A program made the position numbers and the translations under genes. A DNA stretch of 37,559 nucleotides from Pseudomonas lundensis (GTDB lineage: Bacteria; Pseudomonadota; Gammaproteobacteria; Pseudomonadales; Pseudomonadaceae): the NCBI RefSeq assembly GCF_002269125.1, contig NZ_NQKI01000042.1:1-37559 (forward strand), given 5' to 3'. This document shows, piece after piece, positions 8,313-17,273 of this stretch (positions within the stretch are counted from its first letter, which is position 1; every line of letters begins with the position of its first letter). The notes under the pieces are model-generated. The model did not search any database. It was not told where the DNA came from and was given only the letters and a program-made list of their open reading frames with translations.

Positions 8313-11066
8313 ATGTTTGCGCCTTTGTTAAAGAAACTTTTTGGAAGCAAGAACGAGCGCGAAGTTAAACGCATGCTCAAGAAGGTTCAGGTCATCAATG
8401 CCCTCGAAGAGCAGATGGTTGCTCTGACCGACGAGCAATTGCGTGCCAAGACCGAAGAGTTCAAGGCCCGCATAGCAAAAGGTGAGACCCTCGATCAACT
8501 CCTGCCTGAAGCCTTCGCGGTCTGCCGTGAAGCAGGCAAGCGCGTCATGGGCATGCGCCACTTTGACGTCCAGCTGATCGGTGGCATGACCTTGCACGAA
8601 GGCATGATCGCAGAAATGCGTACCGGTGAAGGTAAGACCTTGGTAGCGACCCTGGGCGTTTACCTCAACGCGTTGTCCGGCAAGGGCGTGCACGTTGTGA
8701 CGGTGAACGATTACCTGGCGCGCCGGGATGCCAACTGGATGCGTCCGCTTTATGAGTTCCTGGGCCTGACGGTCGGCGTGGTTACGCCGTTCCAGCCACC
8801 ACAGGAAAAGCGTGAAGCCTACGCCGCTGACATCACCTACGGCACCAACAACGAATTTGGCTTCGATTACCTGCGCGATAACATGGCTTTCAGCATGGAA
8901 GAAAAATTCCAGCGTGAGCTTAACTTCGCTGTAATCGACGAAGTCGACTCGATCCTGATCGACGAAGCCCGTACGCCGCTGATCATTTCCGGTCAGGCTG
9001 AAGACAGCTCCAAACTGTACACCGAAATCAACAAGCTCATTCCGCGTCTCGAACAGCACATCGAAGAAGTAGAGGGCGAAGTAACCAAGCCGGGTCACTT
9101 CACCATCGACGAGAAGACCCGTCAGGTCGAGCTGAACGAAGCCGGTCACCAGTTTGTTGAAGAGATGCTCACCCAGATCGGTTTGCTCGCTGAAGGTGAA
9201 AGCCTGTACTCGGCGCACAACCTGGGCCTGCTGACCCACGTGTACGCTGCACTACGCGCTCACAAACTGTTCCACCGCAACGTTGAATACATTGTTGAAG
9301 ACGGTCAGGTGCTGCTGGTTGACGAACACACCGGTCGTACCATGCCGGGTCGTCGTTTGTCCGAAGGCCTGCACCAGGCTATCGAAGCGAAAGAGGGCCT
9401 GAACATCCAGGCAGAGAGCCAGACGCTGGCTTCGACCACCTTCCAGAACTACTTCCGTCTGTACAACAAGCTGTCCGGCATGACCGGTACGGCTGACACT
9501 GAAGCGTTCGAGTTCCACCAGATCTACGGTCTGTCGGTGATGGTTATCCCGCCGAACAAGCCGCTGGCACGTAAAGACTATAACGACCTGGTGTTCCTGA
9601 CGGCCGACGAGAAGTACGCAGCCATTGTGGCCGACATCAAGGACTGCATGGCCAAAGGCCGTCCGGTACTGGTGGGCACCGCGACCATCGAAACGTCCGA
9701 GCACATGTCCAACCTGTTGAAACAGGAAGGCATTGAGCACAAAGTTCTGAACGCCAAGTTCCACGAAAAAGAAGCTGAAATCATTGCACAGGCCGGTCGC
9801 CCGGGCGCGCTGACCATCGCCACCAATATGGCAGGCCGAGGTACGGACATCCTGCTGGGCGGTAACTGGGAAGTGGAAGTGGCGTCTCTCGAGAACCCTA
9901 CTCCTGAGCAGATTGCCCAGATCAAGGCCGATTGGCAGAAACGTCACCAGCAAGTCCTGGAGTCGGGCGGCCTGCACGTAATTGCTTCCGAGCGTCACGA
10001 ATCGCGCCGTATCGACAACCAGCTGCGCGGTCGTGCCGGCCGTCAGGGTGACTCGGGTTCCAGCCGTTTCTACCTGTCGCTCGAAGACAGCCTCATGCGC
10101 ATCTTCGCCTCTGACCGGGTGAAGAATTTCATGAAGGCCCTGGGCATGCAGTCCGGCGAAGCGATCGAGCACCGCATGGTGACCAACGCTATCGAAAAGG
10201 CCCAGCGTAAGGTTGAAGGTCGCAACTTCGATATCCGTAAGCAATTGCTGGAGTTCGACGACGTCAACAACGAACAGCGTAAAGTGATTTATCACATGCG
10301 TAACACGTTGCTGGCCGCCGACAACATTGGCGAAACCATCGCTGACTTCCGCAAAGATGTCCTCGACAGCACGATCAGCGCACACATCCCTCCACAGTCG
10401 CTGCCGGAGCAGTGGGACGTTGCAGGTTTGGAGTCCGCCATCGAAAGCGGCTTCGGCGTGAAGTTGCCAATCCAGCAATGGCTCGACGAAGACGATCACC
10501 TGTACGAAGAAACCCTGCGCGAGAAGCTGCTGGCTGAGCTGATTGCGGCGTACAACGAGAAAGAAGAGCAGGCGGGTGCTGAAGCGCTGCGCACGTTCGA
10601 GAAGCAGATTGTATTGCGCGTACTGGATGACCTGTGGAAAGACCACCTGTCGACCATGGATCACCTGCGTCACGGCATTCACTTGCGCGGTTATGCGCAA
10701 AAGAACCCGAAGCAGGAATACAAGCGCGAGTCTTTCAACCTGTTCTCCGAGCTGCTTGATTCGATCAAGCGCGATTCGATCCGCGTGCTGTCGCATGTTC
10801 AAGTGCGTCGCGAAGACCCAATCGAAGAAGAGGCACGTCTGCGTCAGGAAGCTGAAGAGCTGGCGTCGCGCATGCAGTTCCAGCATGCAGAGGCGCCGGG
10901 TCTGGATCAGCCGCAGGCCTTGACCGAAGAGCTGGAAGGCGTAGAGGTCTCAGACGTCACGCCTGCTACCGACCCTGTTCGTAACGAACAGAAGCTCGGC
11001 CGCAACGAGCTGTGCTACTGCGGTTCGGGCAAAAAATTCAAGCACTGTCACGGGCAAATCAACTGA
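8313..11066 (+). CDS. secA: Protein translocase ATPase SecA
   Basis: SecA is the motor that pushes unfolded preproteins through SecYEG. The 917-aa product shows the complete family layout: Walker A MRTGEGKT at residues 102-109, Walker B ending in Asp209-Glu210 (VIDEVDS), the preprotein cross-linking region, NBD2 with GRGTDI and the QLRGRAGRQGD arginine-finger block, the helical scaffold and wing, and a C-terminal zinc-binding SEC-C motif (Cys-Tyr-Cys-Gly-Ser-Gly, then Cys-His) that binds SecB. The first ATG giving the standard N terminus (MFAPLLKKLFG) is at 8313; a GTG at 8295 would add six atypical residues. Argument for export partners: TolB, Pal, CpoB and the porin in this window all carry Sec-type signal peptides. 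The gene is followed by its own terminator and argJ. Confidence 0.98.
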   Translation: MFAPLLKKLFGSKNEREVKRMLKKVQVINALEEQMVALTDEQLRAKTEEFKARIAKGETLDQLLPEAFAVCREAGKRVMGMRHFDVQLIGGMTLHEGMIAEMRTGEGKTLVATLGVYLNALSGKGVHVVTVNDYLARRDANWMRPLYEFLGLTVGVVTPFQPPQEKREAYAADITYGTNNEFGFDYLRDNMAFSMEEKFQRELNFAVIDEVDSILIDEARTPLIISGQAEDSSKLYTEINKLIPRLEQHIEEVEGEVTKPGHFTIDEKTRQVELNEAGHQFVEEMLTQIGLLAEGESLYSAHNLGLLTHVYAALRAHKLFHRNVEYIVEDGQVLLVDEHTGRTMPGRRLSEGLHQAIEAKEGLNIQAESQTLASTTFQNYFRLYNKLSGMTGTADTEAFEFHQIYGLSVMVIPPNKPLARKDYNDLVFLTADEKYAAIVADIKDCMAKGRPVLVGTATIETSEHMSNLLKQEGIEHKVLNAKFHEKEAEIIAQAGRPGALTIATNMAGRGTDILLGGNWEVEVASLENPTPEQIAQIKADWQKRHQQVLESGGLHVIASERHESRRIDNQLRGRAGRQGDSGSSRFYLSLEDSLMRIFASDRVKNFMKALGMQSGEAIEHRMVTNAIEKAQRKVEGRNFDIRKQLLEFDDVNNEQRKVIYHMRNTLLAADNIGETIADFRKDVLDSTISAHIPPQSLPEQWDVAGLESAIESGFGVKLPIQQWLDEDDHLYEETLREKLLAELIAAYNEKEEQAGAEALRTFEKQIVLRVLDDLWKDHLSTMDHLRHGIHLRGYAQKNPKQEYKRESFNLFSELLDSIKRDSIRVLSHVQVRREDPIEEEARLRQEAEELASRMQFQHAEAPGLDQPQALTEELEGVEVSDVTPATDPVRNEQKLGRNELCYCGSGKKFKHCHGQIN

Positions 11067-11094
11067 TAACCCGTTTCATCTGCTGAAACACCTG

Positions 11095-11127
11095 CGCCGC
11101 GACCGGCATTAGCCGTCGCGGCGTTTT
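11095..11127 (+). terminator. Intrinsic terminator after secA
   Basis: An 8-bp outer stem (CGCCGCGA with TCGCGGCG) plus a 4-bp inner stem (CGGC with GCCG) around ATTA, with one bulged C, is followed by TTTT. Confidence 0.8.
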
Positions 11128-11183
11128 ACCATTGAATTCCCGCCATTTAAGGGCGGCGCAGACAGCTTATTGAGGAGCGCATC

Positions 11184-12401
11184 ATGGCAGTTGGTCTTGG
11201 TCCTTTGCCCACTTTGCACCCGGTTGCGGGTTTTGAGCTGGGGATTGCTTCAGCCGGTATCAAGCGTCCCGGGCGTAAGGATGTGGTAGTGATGCGCTGT
11301 GCCGAAGGCTCCAGCGTGGCGGGCGTCTTCACCCTGAATGCGTTTTGCGCGGCCCCGGTCATTCTGGCCAAACAGCGCGTGCAAGGTCCTGTGCGATATT
11401 TGCTCACCAACACCGGCAATGCCAACGCAGGCACCGGGGCACCAGGCCTGGCAGCGGGTACCCGCACCTGCGCGAAACTGGCCGAATTGACCGGTGTGGA
11501 CGCCAGCGCTGTGTTGCCGTATTCCACCGGTGTGATTGGCGAACCATTGCCGGTCGAAAAAATCGAAGGCGCGCTGCACGCGGCGCTGGACGATCTGGCT
11601 GAGGATCACTGGGCAGAGGCGGCCATCGGCATCATGACAACCGACACCTTGCCCAAAGGGGCGAGTCGTCAGTTTCAGCATGAAGGCGTGACCGTTACCG
11701 TTACCGGGATCAGCAAGGGCGCGGGCATGATTCGCCCGAACATGGCCACCATGCTCGGTTACATCGCGACGGACGCCAAGGTGTCGCGCCAGGTGCTGCA
11801 AGATCTGTTGCTCGACGGCGCCAACAAATCGTTCAACCGCATCACCATCGATGGCGATACGTCCACCAACGATTGCTGCATGTTGATTGCCACGGGCAAG
11901 GCCAATCTGCCTGAAATCACCGAAGCCCGCGGCCCTTTGTTCGACGCGCTGAAACAGGCGGTGCTGGACGTGTGCATGGAGGTGGCGCAGGCCATCGTGC
12001 GCGATGGCGAAGGTGCGACCAAGTTCGTGACCGTTGAAGTCAATGGCGGCGCCAATCACCAGGAATGCCTGGACGTCGGTTATACCGTGGCCCATTCGCC
12101 CCTGATCAAAACCGCACTGTTCGCGTCCGATCCCAACTGGGGCCGGATCCTGGCAGCCGTGGGCCGTGCCGGTGTACCGGAGCTGGATGTCAGCAAGATC
12201 GACGTGTTCCTCGGCGAAGTGTGTATCGCCAGTGGCGGTGCCCGTGCGGCGACCTACACCGAAGAGCAAGGTTCGGCAGTGATGGCACGCGAAGAAATCA
12301 CCATCCGCATCGAGTTGGGCCGCGGTGCATGCAGCGAAACCATCTGGACCACCGACCTGTCCCACGAGTACGTCAAAATCAACGCCGAGTACCGGACCTA
12401 A
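11184..12401 (+). CDS. argJ: Bifunctional ornithine acetyltransferase / N-acetylglutamate synthase
   Basis: ArgJ recycles the acetyl group in arginine biosynthesis: it moves acetyl from N-acetylornithine to glutamate and, in the bifunctional type, also uses acetyl-CoA. The 405-aa precursor has the family length. It carries the self-cleavage site with the catalytic nucleophile Thr189 in the Met-Ala-Thr-Met-Leu block, just after KGAGMIRPN. The C-terminal SDPNWGR motif (Ser-Asp-Pro-Asn-Trp-Gly-Arg) is also present. The ATG follows GAGGAGC with good spacing. It is separated from secA by a terminator, so it probably has its own promoter. Whether it is mono- or bifunctional cannot be told from sequence alone; the bifunctional type is usual in Pseudomonas. 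Confidence 0.95.
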   Translation: MAVGLGPLPTLHPVAGFELGIASAGIKRPGRKDVVVMRCAEGSSVAGVFTLNAFCAAPVILAKQRVQGPVRYLLTNTGNANAGTGAPGLAAGTRTCAKLAELTGVDASAVLPYSTGVIGEPLPVEKIEGALHAALDDLAEDHWAEAAIGIMTTDTLPKGASRQFQHEGVTVTVTGISKGAGMIRPNMATMLGYIATDAKVSRQVLQDLLLDGANKSFNRITIDGDTSTNDCCMLIATGKANLPEITEARGPLFDALKQAVLDVCMEVAQAIVRDGEGATKFVTVEVNGGANHQECLDVGYTVAHSPLIKTALFASDPNWGRILAAVGRAGVPELDVSKIDVFLGEVCIASGGARAATYTEEQGSAVMAREEITIRIELGRGACSETIWTTDLSHEYVKINAEYRT

Positions 12402-12545
12402 GTCGTCTCGACATCGCGTGCCAGTCAGGCAAGCTTGTTTGGCTTGATGGGCGCGCTAACGACTTACCAGCGCACGTGAGCGGCTGCTGATTCGGTAGTC
12501 CACGTTCAAAGCCTGGCAACAGGCGGGATTAGAGGAAGTTCAAGG

Positions 12546-13490
12546 GTGAAACGAGTTCATGTGGCTGCGGCCGTCATTCGAGGCACTGACGGCAGAATTC
12601 TGATTGCTCGTCGTGCTGATACACAGCATCAAGGCGGTCTTTGGGAATTTCCCGGCGGCAAGGTTGAAGCCGGAGAGTCTGTCAGCGCGGCCTTGAGCCG
12701 TGAGCTGAAAGAAGAGCTTGGGATCGACGTGACCTCGGCTCGTCCATTGATCACCGTGAAGCACGATTATCCCGACAAGCACGTGTTGCTGGATGTGTGG
12801 GAAGTCTCGGCGTTTACCGGTGAGCCTTGCGGCGTGGAAGGCCAGCCTTTGGCGTGGGTCAGCCAGCGGGATCTGGCGAGTTACGCATTTCCTGAAGCCA
12901 ATAGACCGATTTTGGCAGCGGCGCGTTTGCCTGATCAGTACCTCATCACGCCTGACGGTTTTGAAGGGCCAGAGTTGCTACGGGGCTTACAGAAAGCCAT
13001 CGCGGGCGGTATCAAGCTGGTTTCCTTGCGCGCGCCCAAAGGCTATGACCCTAAGTACCGGGATTTGGCGGTAGACGCCACGGGGCTGTGCGCAGGCAAG
13101 GCGCAGCTGATGCTCAAAGGGCCGCTGGAGTGGCTGGGTGATTTTCCGTCGGCCGGTTGGCATTTGACGGCGGCGCAACTACGTAAATACGCCGCCAAAG
13201 GCCGGCCGTTTCCTAAAGATCGCTGGTTGGCAGCGTCGTGTCATAACGCTGAGGAATTGGCGTTGGCAGAACAGATGGACGTTGACTTCGTGACGCTGTC
13301 ACCCGTCTTGCCCACAGAGACTCATCCAGATATGGAGCCTTTGGGTTGGGAGCAGGCGCAGCAACTGATTGCTGGTTTTAACAAGCCGGTGTTTCTGCTG
13401 GGTGGGTTGGGGCCTGATGATCGTCAGCAGGCGTGGGACGTCGGCGCGCAAGGTGTATCGGGCATTCGCGCGTTCTGGCCCCACGCATGA
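12546..13490 (+). CDS. Nudix hydrolase fused to a ThiE-like domain (MutT-ThiE)
   Basis: The N-terminal domain (residues 1-130) is a MutT-type Nudix hydrolase that most likely removes 8-oxo-dGTP from the nucleotide pool. The Nudix box at residues 38-60 fits GX5EX7REUXEEXGU exactly (Gly38, Glu44, Arg52, Glu53, Glu56, Glu57). Residues 132-314 resemble thiamine-phosphate synthase (ThiE/TenI) in fold, with the strand-end motifs Phe-Val-Thr-Leu-Ser-Pro-Val and Leu-Leu-Gly-Gly-Leu-Gly near the C terminus. I do not know whether that half is catalytic. The start is GTG with AGGAAG about 10 nt upstream. The gene converges on the cobalamin adenosyltransferase. The fusion is known in Pseudomonas and relatives, usually annotated as MutT. 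Confidence 0.9.
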   Translation: MKRVHVAAAVIRGTDGRILIARRADTQHQGGLWEFPGGKVEAGESVSAALSRELKEELGIDVTSARPLITVKHDYPDKHVLLDVWEVSAFTGEPCGVEGQPLAWVSQRDLASYAFPEANRPILAAARLPDQYLITPDGFEGPELLRGLQKAIAGGIKLVSLRAPKGYDPKYRDLAVDATGLCAGKAQLMLKGPLEWLGDFPSAGWHLTAAQLRKYAAKGRPFPKDRWLAASCHNAEELALAEQMDVDFVTLSPVLPTETHPDMEPLGWEQAQQLIAGFNKPVFLLGGLGPDDRQQAWDVGAQGVSGIRAFWPHA

Positions 13491-13536
13491 CCTGACGTCA
13501 CAGCGTGTGCCCGAAATGTAATCTGTGTTCTCCCGT

Positions 13537-13560
13537 GCAAGCGCACTGACGAGCGCTTGC
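13537..13560. terminator. Hairpin between convergent genes
   Basis: A perfect 8-bp stem (GCAAGCGC and GCGCTTGC) with an 8-nt loop sits between two convergent genes. There is no T tract on either side, so it may be a weak terminator or RNA 3'-end stabiliser. Confidence 0.4.
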
Positions 13561-13563
13561 GCC

Positions 13564-14145
13564 TCAATCAGCGGGTTTATCTGCGGCCTGCCACAACACT
13601 TCTGCAACCCCTTGGCGCTTGGCAATCAAGCGTGCCGTCACAAACAGCAGGTCTGACAACCTGTTGATATAGGCCAGTCCAGGGCCGTTGAGAGGCTCGA
13701 CTGCATTGAGATGTTGGCAGCGACGCTCGGCACTGCGCGCGAGGCAGCGACACACATGCGCTTGGGCGATCAGGGTAGAGCCTGCTGGCAAAATGAAGTT
13801 TTCCAGTGGTCCCAGCTCCTCGTTCCAGCGATCAATCGCCGCTTCAAGCCGTTCGACTTCGCTCAGATTTAACGCCTGATAAGCCGGCATGGCCAGCTCG
13901 CCTCCCAAGTCAAACAGTCGGTGTTGGCAGGGCGTCAGCACCTCGATCAGTTCGTCCAGGCCCGGCGTCCGGACGCTTTGCTCGTGTAACCCGGCGAGCA
14001 AGAGCCCCAGTTGGCTGTTAAGCGCGTCCACTTCTCCAATCGCCTCGACCCGAGGATGATCTTTGGACACGCGCCGGCCATCGCCCAGGCCTGTTTCGCC
14101 CTTGTCGCCGGTGCGGGTGTAAATCTTTGATAAGCGAAAGCCCAT
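13564..14145 (-). CDS. Cob(I)alamin adenosyltransferase, PduO type
   Basis: The enzyme attaches the adenosyl group of ATP to cob(I)alamin, making adenosylcobalamin. The 193-aa product has the PduO-type signatures: the N-terminal ATP-binding Thr-Arg-Thr-Gly-Asp-Lys-Gly-Glu-Thr-Gly, the Phe-Ile-Leu-Pro-Ala-Gly-Ser loop, the Cys-Arg-x-x-Ala-Arg-x-x-Glu-Arg-Arg helix, and the C-terminal Tyr-Ile-Asn-Arg-Leu-Ser-Asp-Leu-Leu-Phe. A longer frame begins at 14208 inside the kinase gene; the ATG at 14145 gives the standard N terminus. It begins 2 nt after the histidine kinase stop codon, so the two are probably cotranscribed. No other cobalamin genes are nearby. Confidence 0.92.
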   Translation of the reverse strand: MGFRLSKIYTRTGDKGETGLGDGRRVSKDHPRVEAIGEVDALNSQLGLLLAGLHEQSVRTPGLDELIEVLTPCQHRLFDLGGELAMPAYQALNLSEVERLEAAIDRWNEELGPLENFILPAGSTLIAQAHVCRCLARSAERRCQHLNAVEPLNGPGLAYINRLSDLLFVTARLIAKRQGVAEVLWQAADKPAD

Positions 14146-14147
14146 GG

Positions 14148-16160
14148 TTACAGTTCCGACTTGGTAGTTTCGTGGACGGGCATCAATGGCAGGCGCAGCG
14201 TGAAGCACGTGCCTTGACCCGGGGTTGAGTGCACTTCCATTTGCCCTTTGTGGTTATTGGTAATGATGAAGTAGGACACGGAAAGACCGAGCCCCGTGCC
14301 TTGGCCAACTTCCTTGGTGGTGAAGAAAGGCTCAAAAATACGTTTGCGCACGTTTTCAGGCATGCCTGCGCCGTTGTCTTCCACCTGGATCTCAGCCCAG
14401 GGTGGATTCAGTTTCGTGCGCAGGACGATGCGCCCGGGTTCGGTGTTGCCTTGGCGCTGATGAATCGCCTGGGCGGCGTTTTTCAACAAGTTCAGCAGCA
14501 CCTGTTCCAGCTCGTTGGGGATGCAGGGTACGGGCCCGAGGTGAGGGTCAAACTGACGAATGATGGCCTGGCCCTTGAAGTCGAAACCGATGGCGAGGTC
14601 GAAGTCATTGCTTGCGATGTCGACCGCCTGATCAATCAGCGCCGACAGGTCGCAAGGGCTCATTTGGCGATTACTGCGGCGACTGAAACTGAGCATGTGG
14701 GTCACGATTTTGGCTGCGCGGGCCCCCGCCTGTTGAATGCCATCCAGTAGCTTAGGGATTTCTCGGGCCTGCAAATAACGGTTTATCGCATCAAGGTCAA
14801 CGCCTGTCAGCGCGGCTTGCTCACTATTCTTGGGCAGGTCGTTGGACAGGCGCCGCCGGATGTTTTGCACATTATGCAAAATGGCGCCCAATGGATTATT
14901 GATCTCATGGGCCATCCCCGCCGCGAGACCGCCCACAGAGAGCATCTTCTCTGACTGAACCATCATGTCTTCCATGGAGAGCCGCTGGGTGATGTCGTCG
15001 ATGCGGATCACGGCGCCGCGTCCGCCACCCCCCATCAATGGATAGAAAGTCAGTGCGTAATGTTTGGGCTCATCACCTTGAGGCCAGGTCACGCGCTCTA
15101 TTTTGACGACGCGATGGTGGGCGATGGTGTCTTTGATTTGCGGCAAGAAAGGTTTCAGAGGTTCAAATGCCAGATAAACCGGTTGATTCAGGGCCTCATC
15201 CAGCGGCGTGCCGGAGAGGGCGCTGGCTTCCTGATTCCATTGCGTGACGTAGAGCTGTTCGTCCAGTGCGATCAGGGCGGAGGGCATGGAATCGATAATG
15301 CTGTTGAGATAAATCTGAAAGCCGGTGAGTTTTTTCTCGATTTTGCTTCTTACCTGCACTTCAAGTTCGAGCTTGCGATTGGTATGGCGGGTTTCTTCTG
15401 CCAGCGCCTGGGCTTGATCGTAGGCTGCCTGTGCTTCATCTCGGGCGCGTTTGAGCTCCTGCTCACGCGCTTCGATACGCGAGAGCATGGTATTGAACGC
15501 TTCAGCGAGGCTGCCGATTTCATCGTTATTGCCCGGTTTGGCCCGTAGCGAATAGTTCTCCTCGCGTGTGACCTGGCGTGACAGCTCTTCGAGCTGATAG
15601 ATGGGTTGTGTGATCAGGCGCTTGATCTGGCGCGCGATCAACAGCCACAGCAAGACACTGAACACCAGAATTCCGAGGCTGGCGGTGAACGTGCCGGTAT
15701 AAAACGCCATGGGCAGTTCACTGCTGGCCACTAGCAACAGATGCCCGCCCTTCGGAAGCCGGGAAGTGTGATGGCTGCGCAGCTCAGTCAGGCCCCAGGC
15801 TTGAACTTGGTCAAAGTGTTCGGGTAGCGCCAGACGATCGCCGTGCTGCAACTGTGCCAATAAATGGCCAGACGGGTCATAAATAGCACCGGCTCGGAGG
15901 GGGGCGTAGGTGCCAATTTCTTTAAGCAGGGCGTTGGCGCTCTCAGGAGAATCCAGCGCATGCTCCATCAGCGCGGGGTTGGATACCAGACTGCCCAAGG
16001 TCTGCAACGCTTGCGGCGCGGTGCTTTCGTGGGAAATCCAGTAAGCCACGCTGATGAATGTCAGGTTGGCCACCAGCAGCACGGTTGCCAGCAGCACAAG
16101 CAGGGCGGCCAGCAGCTTTTGGCCGACCGGCAGGTTTTCGAGGCGCTGGCGCAAAGACAT
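14148..16160 (-). CDS. Membrane sensor histidine kinase with HAMP and PAS domains
   Basis: A 670-aa transmembrane kinase. Layout: membrane helix 1 at about 14-40, a short periplasmic domain at 41-155, helix 2 at 156-177, HAMP at 178-230, a coiled coil at 230-280, a PAS domain at 282-395, a HisKA helix with the phospho-acceptor His418 (MAHEINNPLG), and a HATPase domain with N box (NLLKNAAQAI), G1 (DNGAGM), F box and G2 (GTGLGLSV). Phosphate would pass to a response regulator, but none is adjacent, so it is an orphan in this window. The downstream cobalamin adenosyltransferase gene starts 2 nt after it. The ligand and target are not evident. From memory P. aeruginosa has a similar kinase at the same place. 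Confidence 0.92.
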   Translation of the reverse strand: MSLRQRLENLPVGQKLLAALLVLLATVLLVANLTFISVAYWISHESTAPQALQTLGSLVSNPALMEHALDSPESANALLKEIGTYAPLRAGAIYDPSGHLLAQLQHGDRLALPEHFDQVQAWGLTELRSHHTSRLPKGGHLLLVASSELPMAFYTGTFTASLGILVFSVLLWLLIARQIKRLITQPIYQLEELSRQVTREENYSLRAKPGNNDEIGSLAEAFNTMLSRIEAREQELKRARDEAQAAYDQAQALAEETRHTNRKLELEVQVRSKIEKKLTGFQIYLNSIIDSMPSALIALDEQLYVTQWNQEASALSGTPLDEALNQPVYLAFEPLKPFLPQIKDTIAHHRVVKIERVTWPQGDEPKHYALTFYPLMGGGGRGAVIRIDDITQRLSMEDMMVQSEKMLSVGGLAAGMAHEINNPLGAILHNVQNIRRRLSNDLPKNSEQAALTGVDLDAINRYLQAREIPKLLDGIQQAGARAAKIVTHMLSFSRRSNRQMSPCDLSALIDQAVDIASNDFDLAIGFDFKGQAIIRQFDPHLGPVPCIPNELEQVLLNLLKNAAQAIHQRQGNTEPGRIVLRTKLNPPWAEIQVEDNGAGMPENVRKRIFEPFFTTKEVGQGTGLGLSVSYFIITNNHKGQMEVHSTPGQGTCFTLRLPLMPVHETTKSEL

Positions 16161-16204
16161 GATGGGCCCTAGTGAGTGCGTGAACGGGCAGGTTAGCGCG
16201 GCGT

Positions 16205-17158
16205 TCAGTGAGAGGGCAAACCGAGGTGCTTCAGGTGGGCTGTCAACTGTTGGTGGATAGCATGTAAGTGAGGTGTGTCCAGGCCACTGCGTTGCGCCGC
16301 CTGGCAGGCATACCCGGTCAAATAGCTAATCTCTGTGCGCCTGCGTTGTGCCACATCCTGATACATCGAGGCGTAATTGTTAGCTGTGGCGTCAATCACC
16401 CGGTGCACTTCAGTGCTCAAATTTGCCGCTGCTTCTGGTTGTGCGCAGATTTCAAGCAGGGCGCCGAGTTCACTGCACAGCGCATCCACTGTGTGCGCAT
16501 GTGCTTTCAGTCCTCCGTTTCTGCATTGATGCAGCACGGTCAACGGGTTGATTGCACAGTTGAGCGCCAACTTGCGCCACAACCGACTCAGAATGTTCGG
16601 GCTCCACTCATGACTGATGCCGCTGTGTTGTAGCTCGTCAAGCCATGAGGGCGCGGCGCCCTGTTGAGGGTCACCTAGCCAGTTATGACCCTGCCCGGCA
16701 AAGACCACGCGCCAGTCGCCCTCACGAAACGCCCCCTCCGTGCTGGAGGCAAACAGGCATCGCGCCTGTGGAACCAGAGCGGCTACGGCTTGTTGGCTAC
16801 CCAGTCCGTTTTGCAGCAGGATGAGTTGCGCGTCAGGGCTCAAACGGTGAGCGATACGAGCGACGGCATGCTCTGCGTCATACGCTTTGCACGCCACTAG
16901 CAGGCGTATGATGGGTTCTGCGGTGTCGAGGGTTTGCGCTGCAATGGGCCACAGAGTGGCTTTGTTTCCTTCGACGAGGGTCAAACCTTGCGCCGTTTTG
17001 TAAGCGTGTAATCGCGCCTCATCGCGCAAAATCAGCCGTACGTCATACCCTGCCCGTGCCAGGCGGGTGGCCCATAACGAACCCATACTGCCAGCCCCCA
17101 GAATGTGCCAAGGCGTTGAAGCCAACCGTGAGGTGCCGCTATCGGTTTGTGCAGACAT
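16205..17158 (-). CDS. panE: 2-dehydropantoate 2-reductase (ketopantoate reductase family)
   Basis: Ketopantoate reductase makes pantoate with NADPH in pantothenate and coenzyme A synthesis. The 317-aa product has the N-terminal Rossmann motif Gly-Ala-Gly-Ser-Met-Gly at residues 21-26. Lys196 (in RKLALNCAINPLT) and Glu276 (in RRTEISYLTGY) occupy the two catalytic positions of the family (Lys176 and Glu256 in E. coli). The N terminus is about 15 residues longer than usual before the Rossmann strand; no better start is obvious. It lies upstream of the kinase gene, with a 44-nt gap, and may lead a panE-kinase-adenosyltransferase transcript. Bacteria often carry several PanE paralogues, so the exact substrate is less certain than the family. 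Confidence 0.85.
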   Translation of the reverse strand: MSAQTDSGTSRLASTPWHILGAGSMGSLWATRLARAGYDVRLILRDEARLHAYKTAQGLTLVEGNKATLWPIAAQTLDTAEPIIRLLVACKAYDAEHAVARIAHRLSPDAQLILLQNGLGSQQAVAALVPQARCLFASSTEGAFREGDWRVVFAGQGHNWLGDPQQGAAPSWLDELQHSGISHEWSPNILSRLWRKLALNCAINPLTVLHQCRNGGLKAHAHTVDALCSELGALLEICAQPEAAANLSTEVHRVIDATANNYASMYQDVAQRRRTEISYLTGYACQAAQRSGLDTPHLHAIHQQLTAHLKHLGLPSH

Positions 17159-17192
17159 GAGTGCTCGCCCGTGAATGAAGTCGAAGAACCGT

Positions 17193-17198
17193 TATAAT
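17193..17198 (+). promoter_or_regulatory. Probable -10 element of yajQ
   Basis: A consensus TATAAT lies 75 nt upstream of the yajQ start codon. No strong -35 hexamer is seen at the expected distance. Confidence 0.45.
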
Positions 17199-17273
17199 GC
17201 CCGCGCATTTTAACTGTCAGGTCAGGCGTGCTCCATCTGTGTTGAGCGCGCCCTTTATTATTGGAGAAAACAC

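Noticed and set aside
9252..10886. 544-aa minus-strand frame opposite secA
   Set aside because: An antisense shadow of a high-GC gene with strong third-position bias; secA is certain.
11250..12365. 371-aa minus-strand frame opposite argJ
   Set aside because: An antisense shadow of argJ, lacking any family signature.
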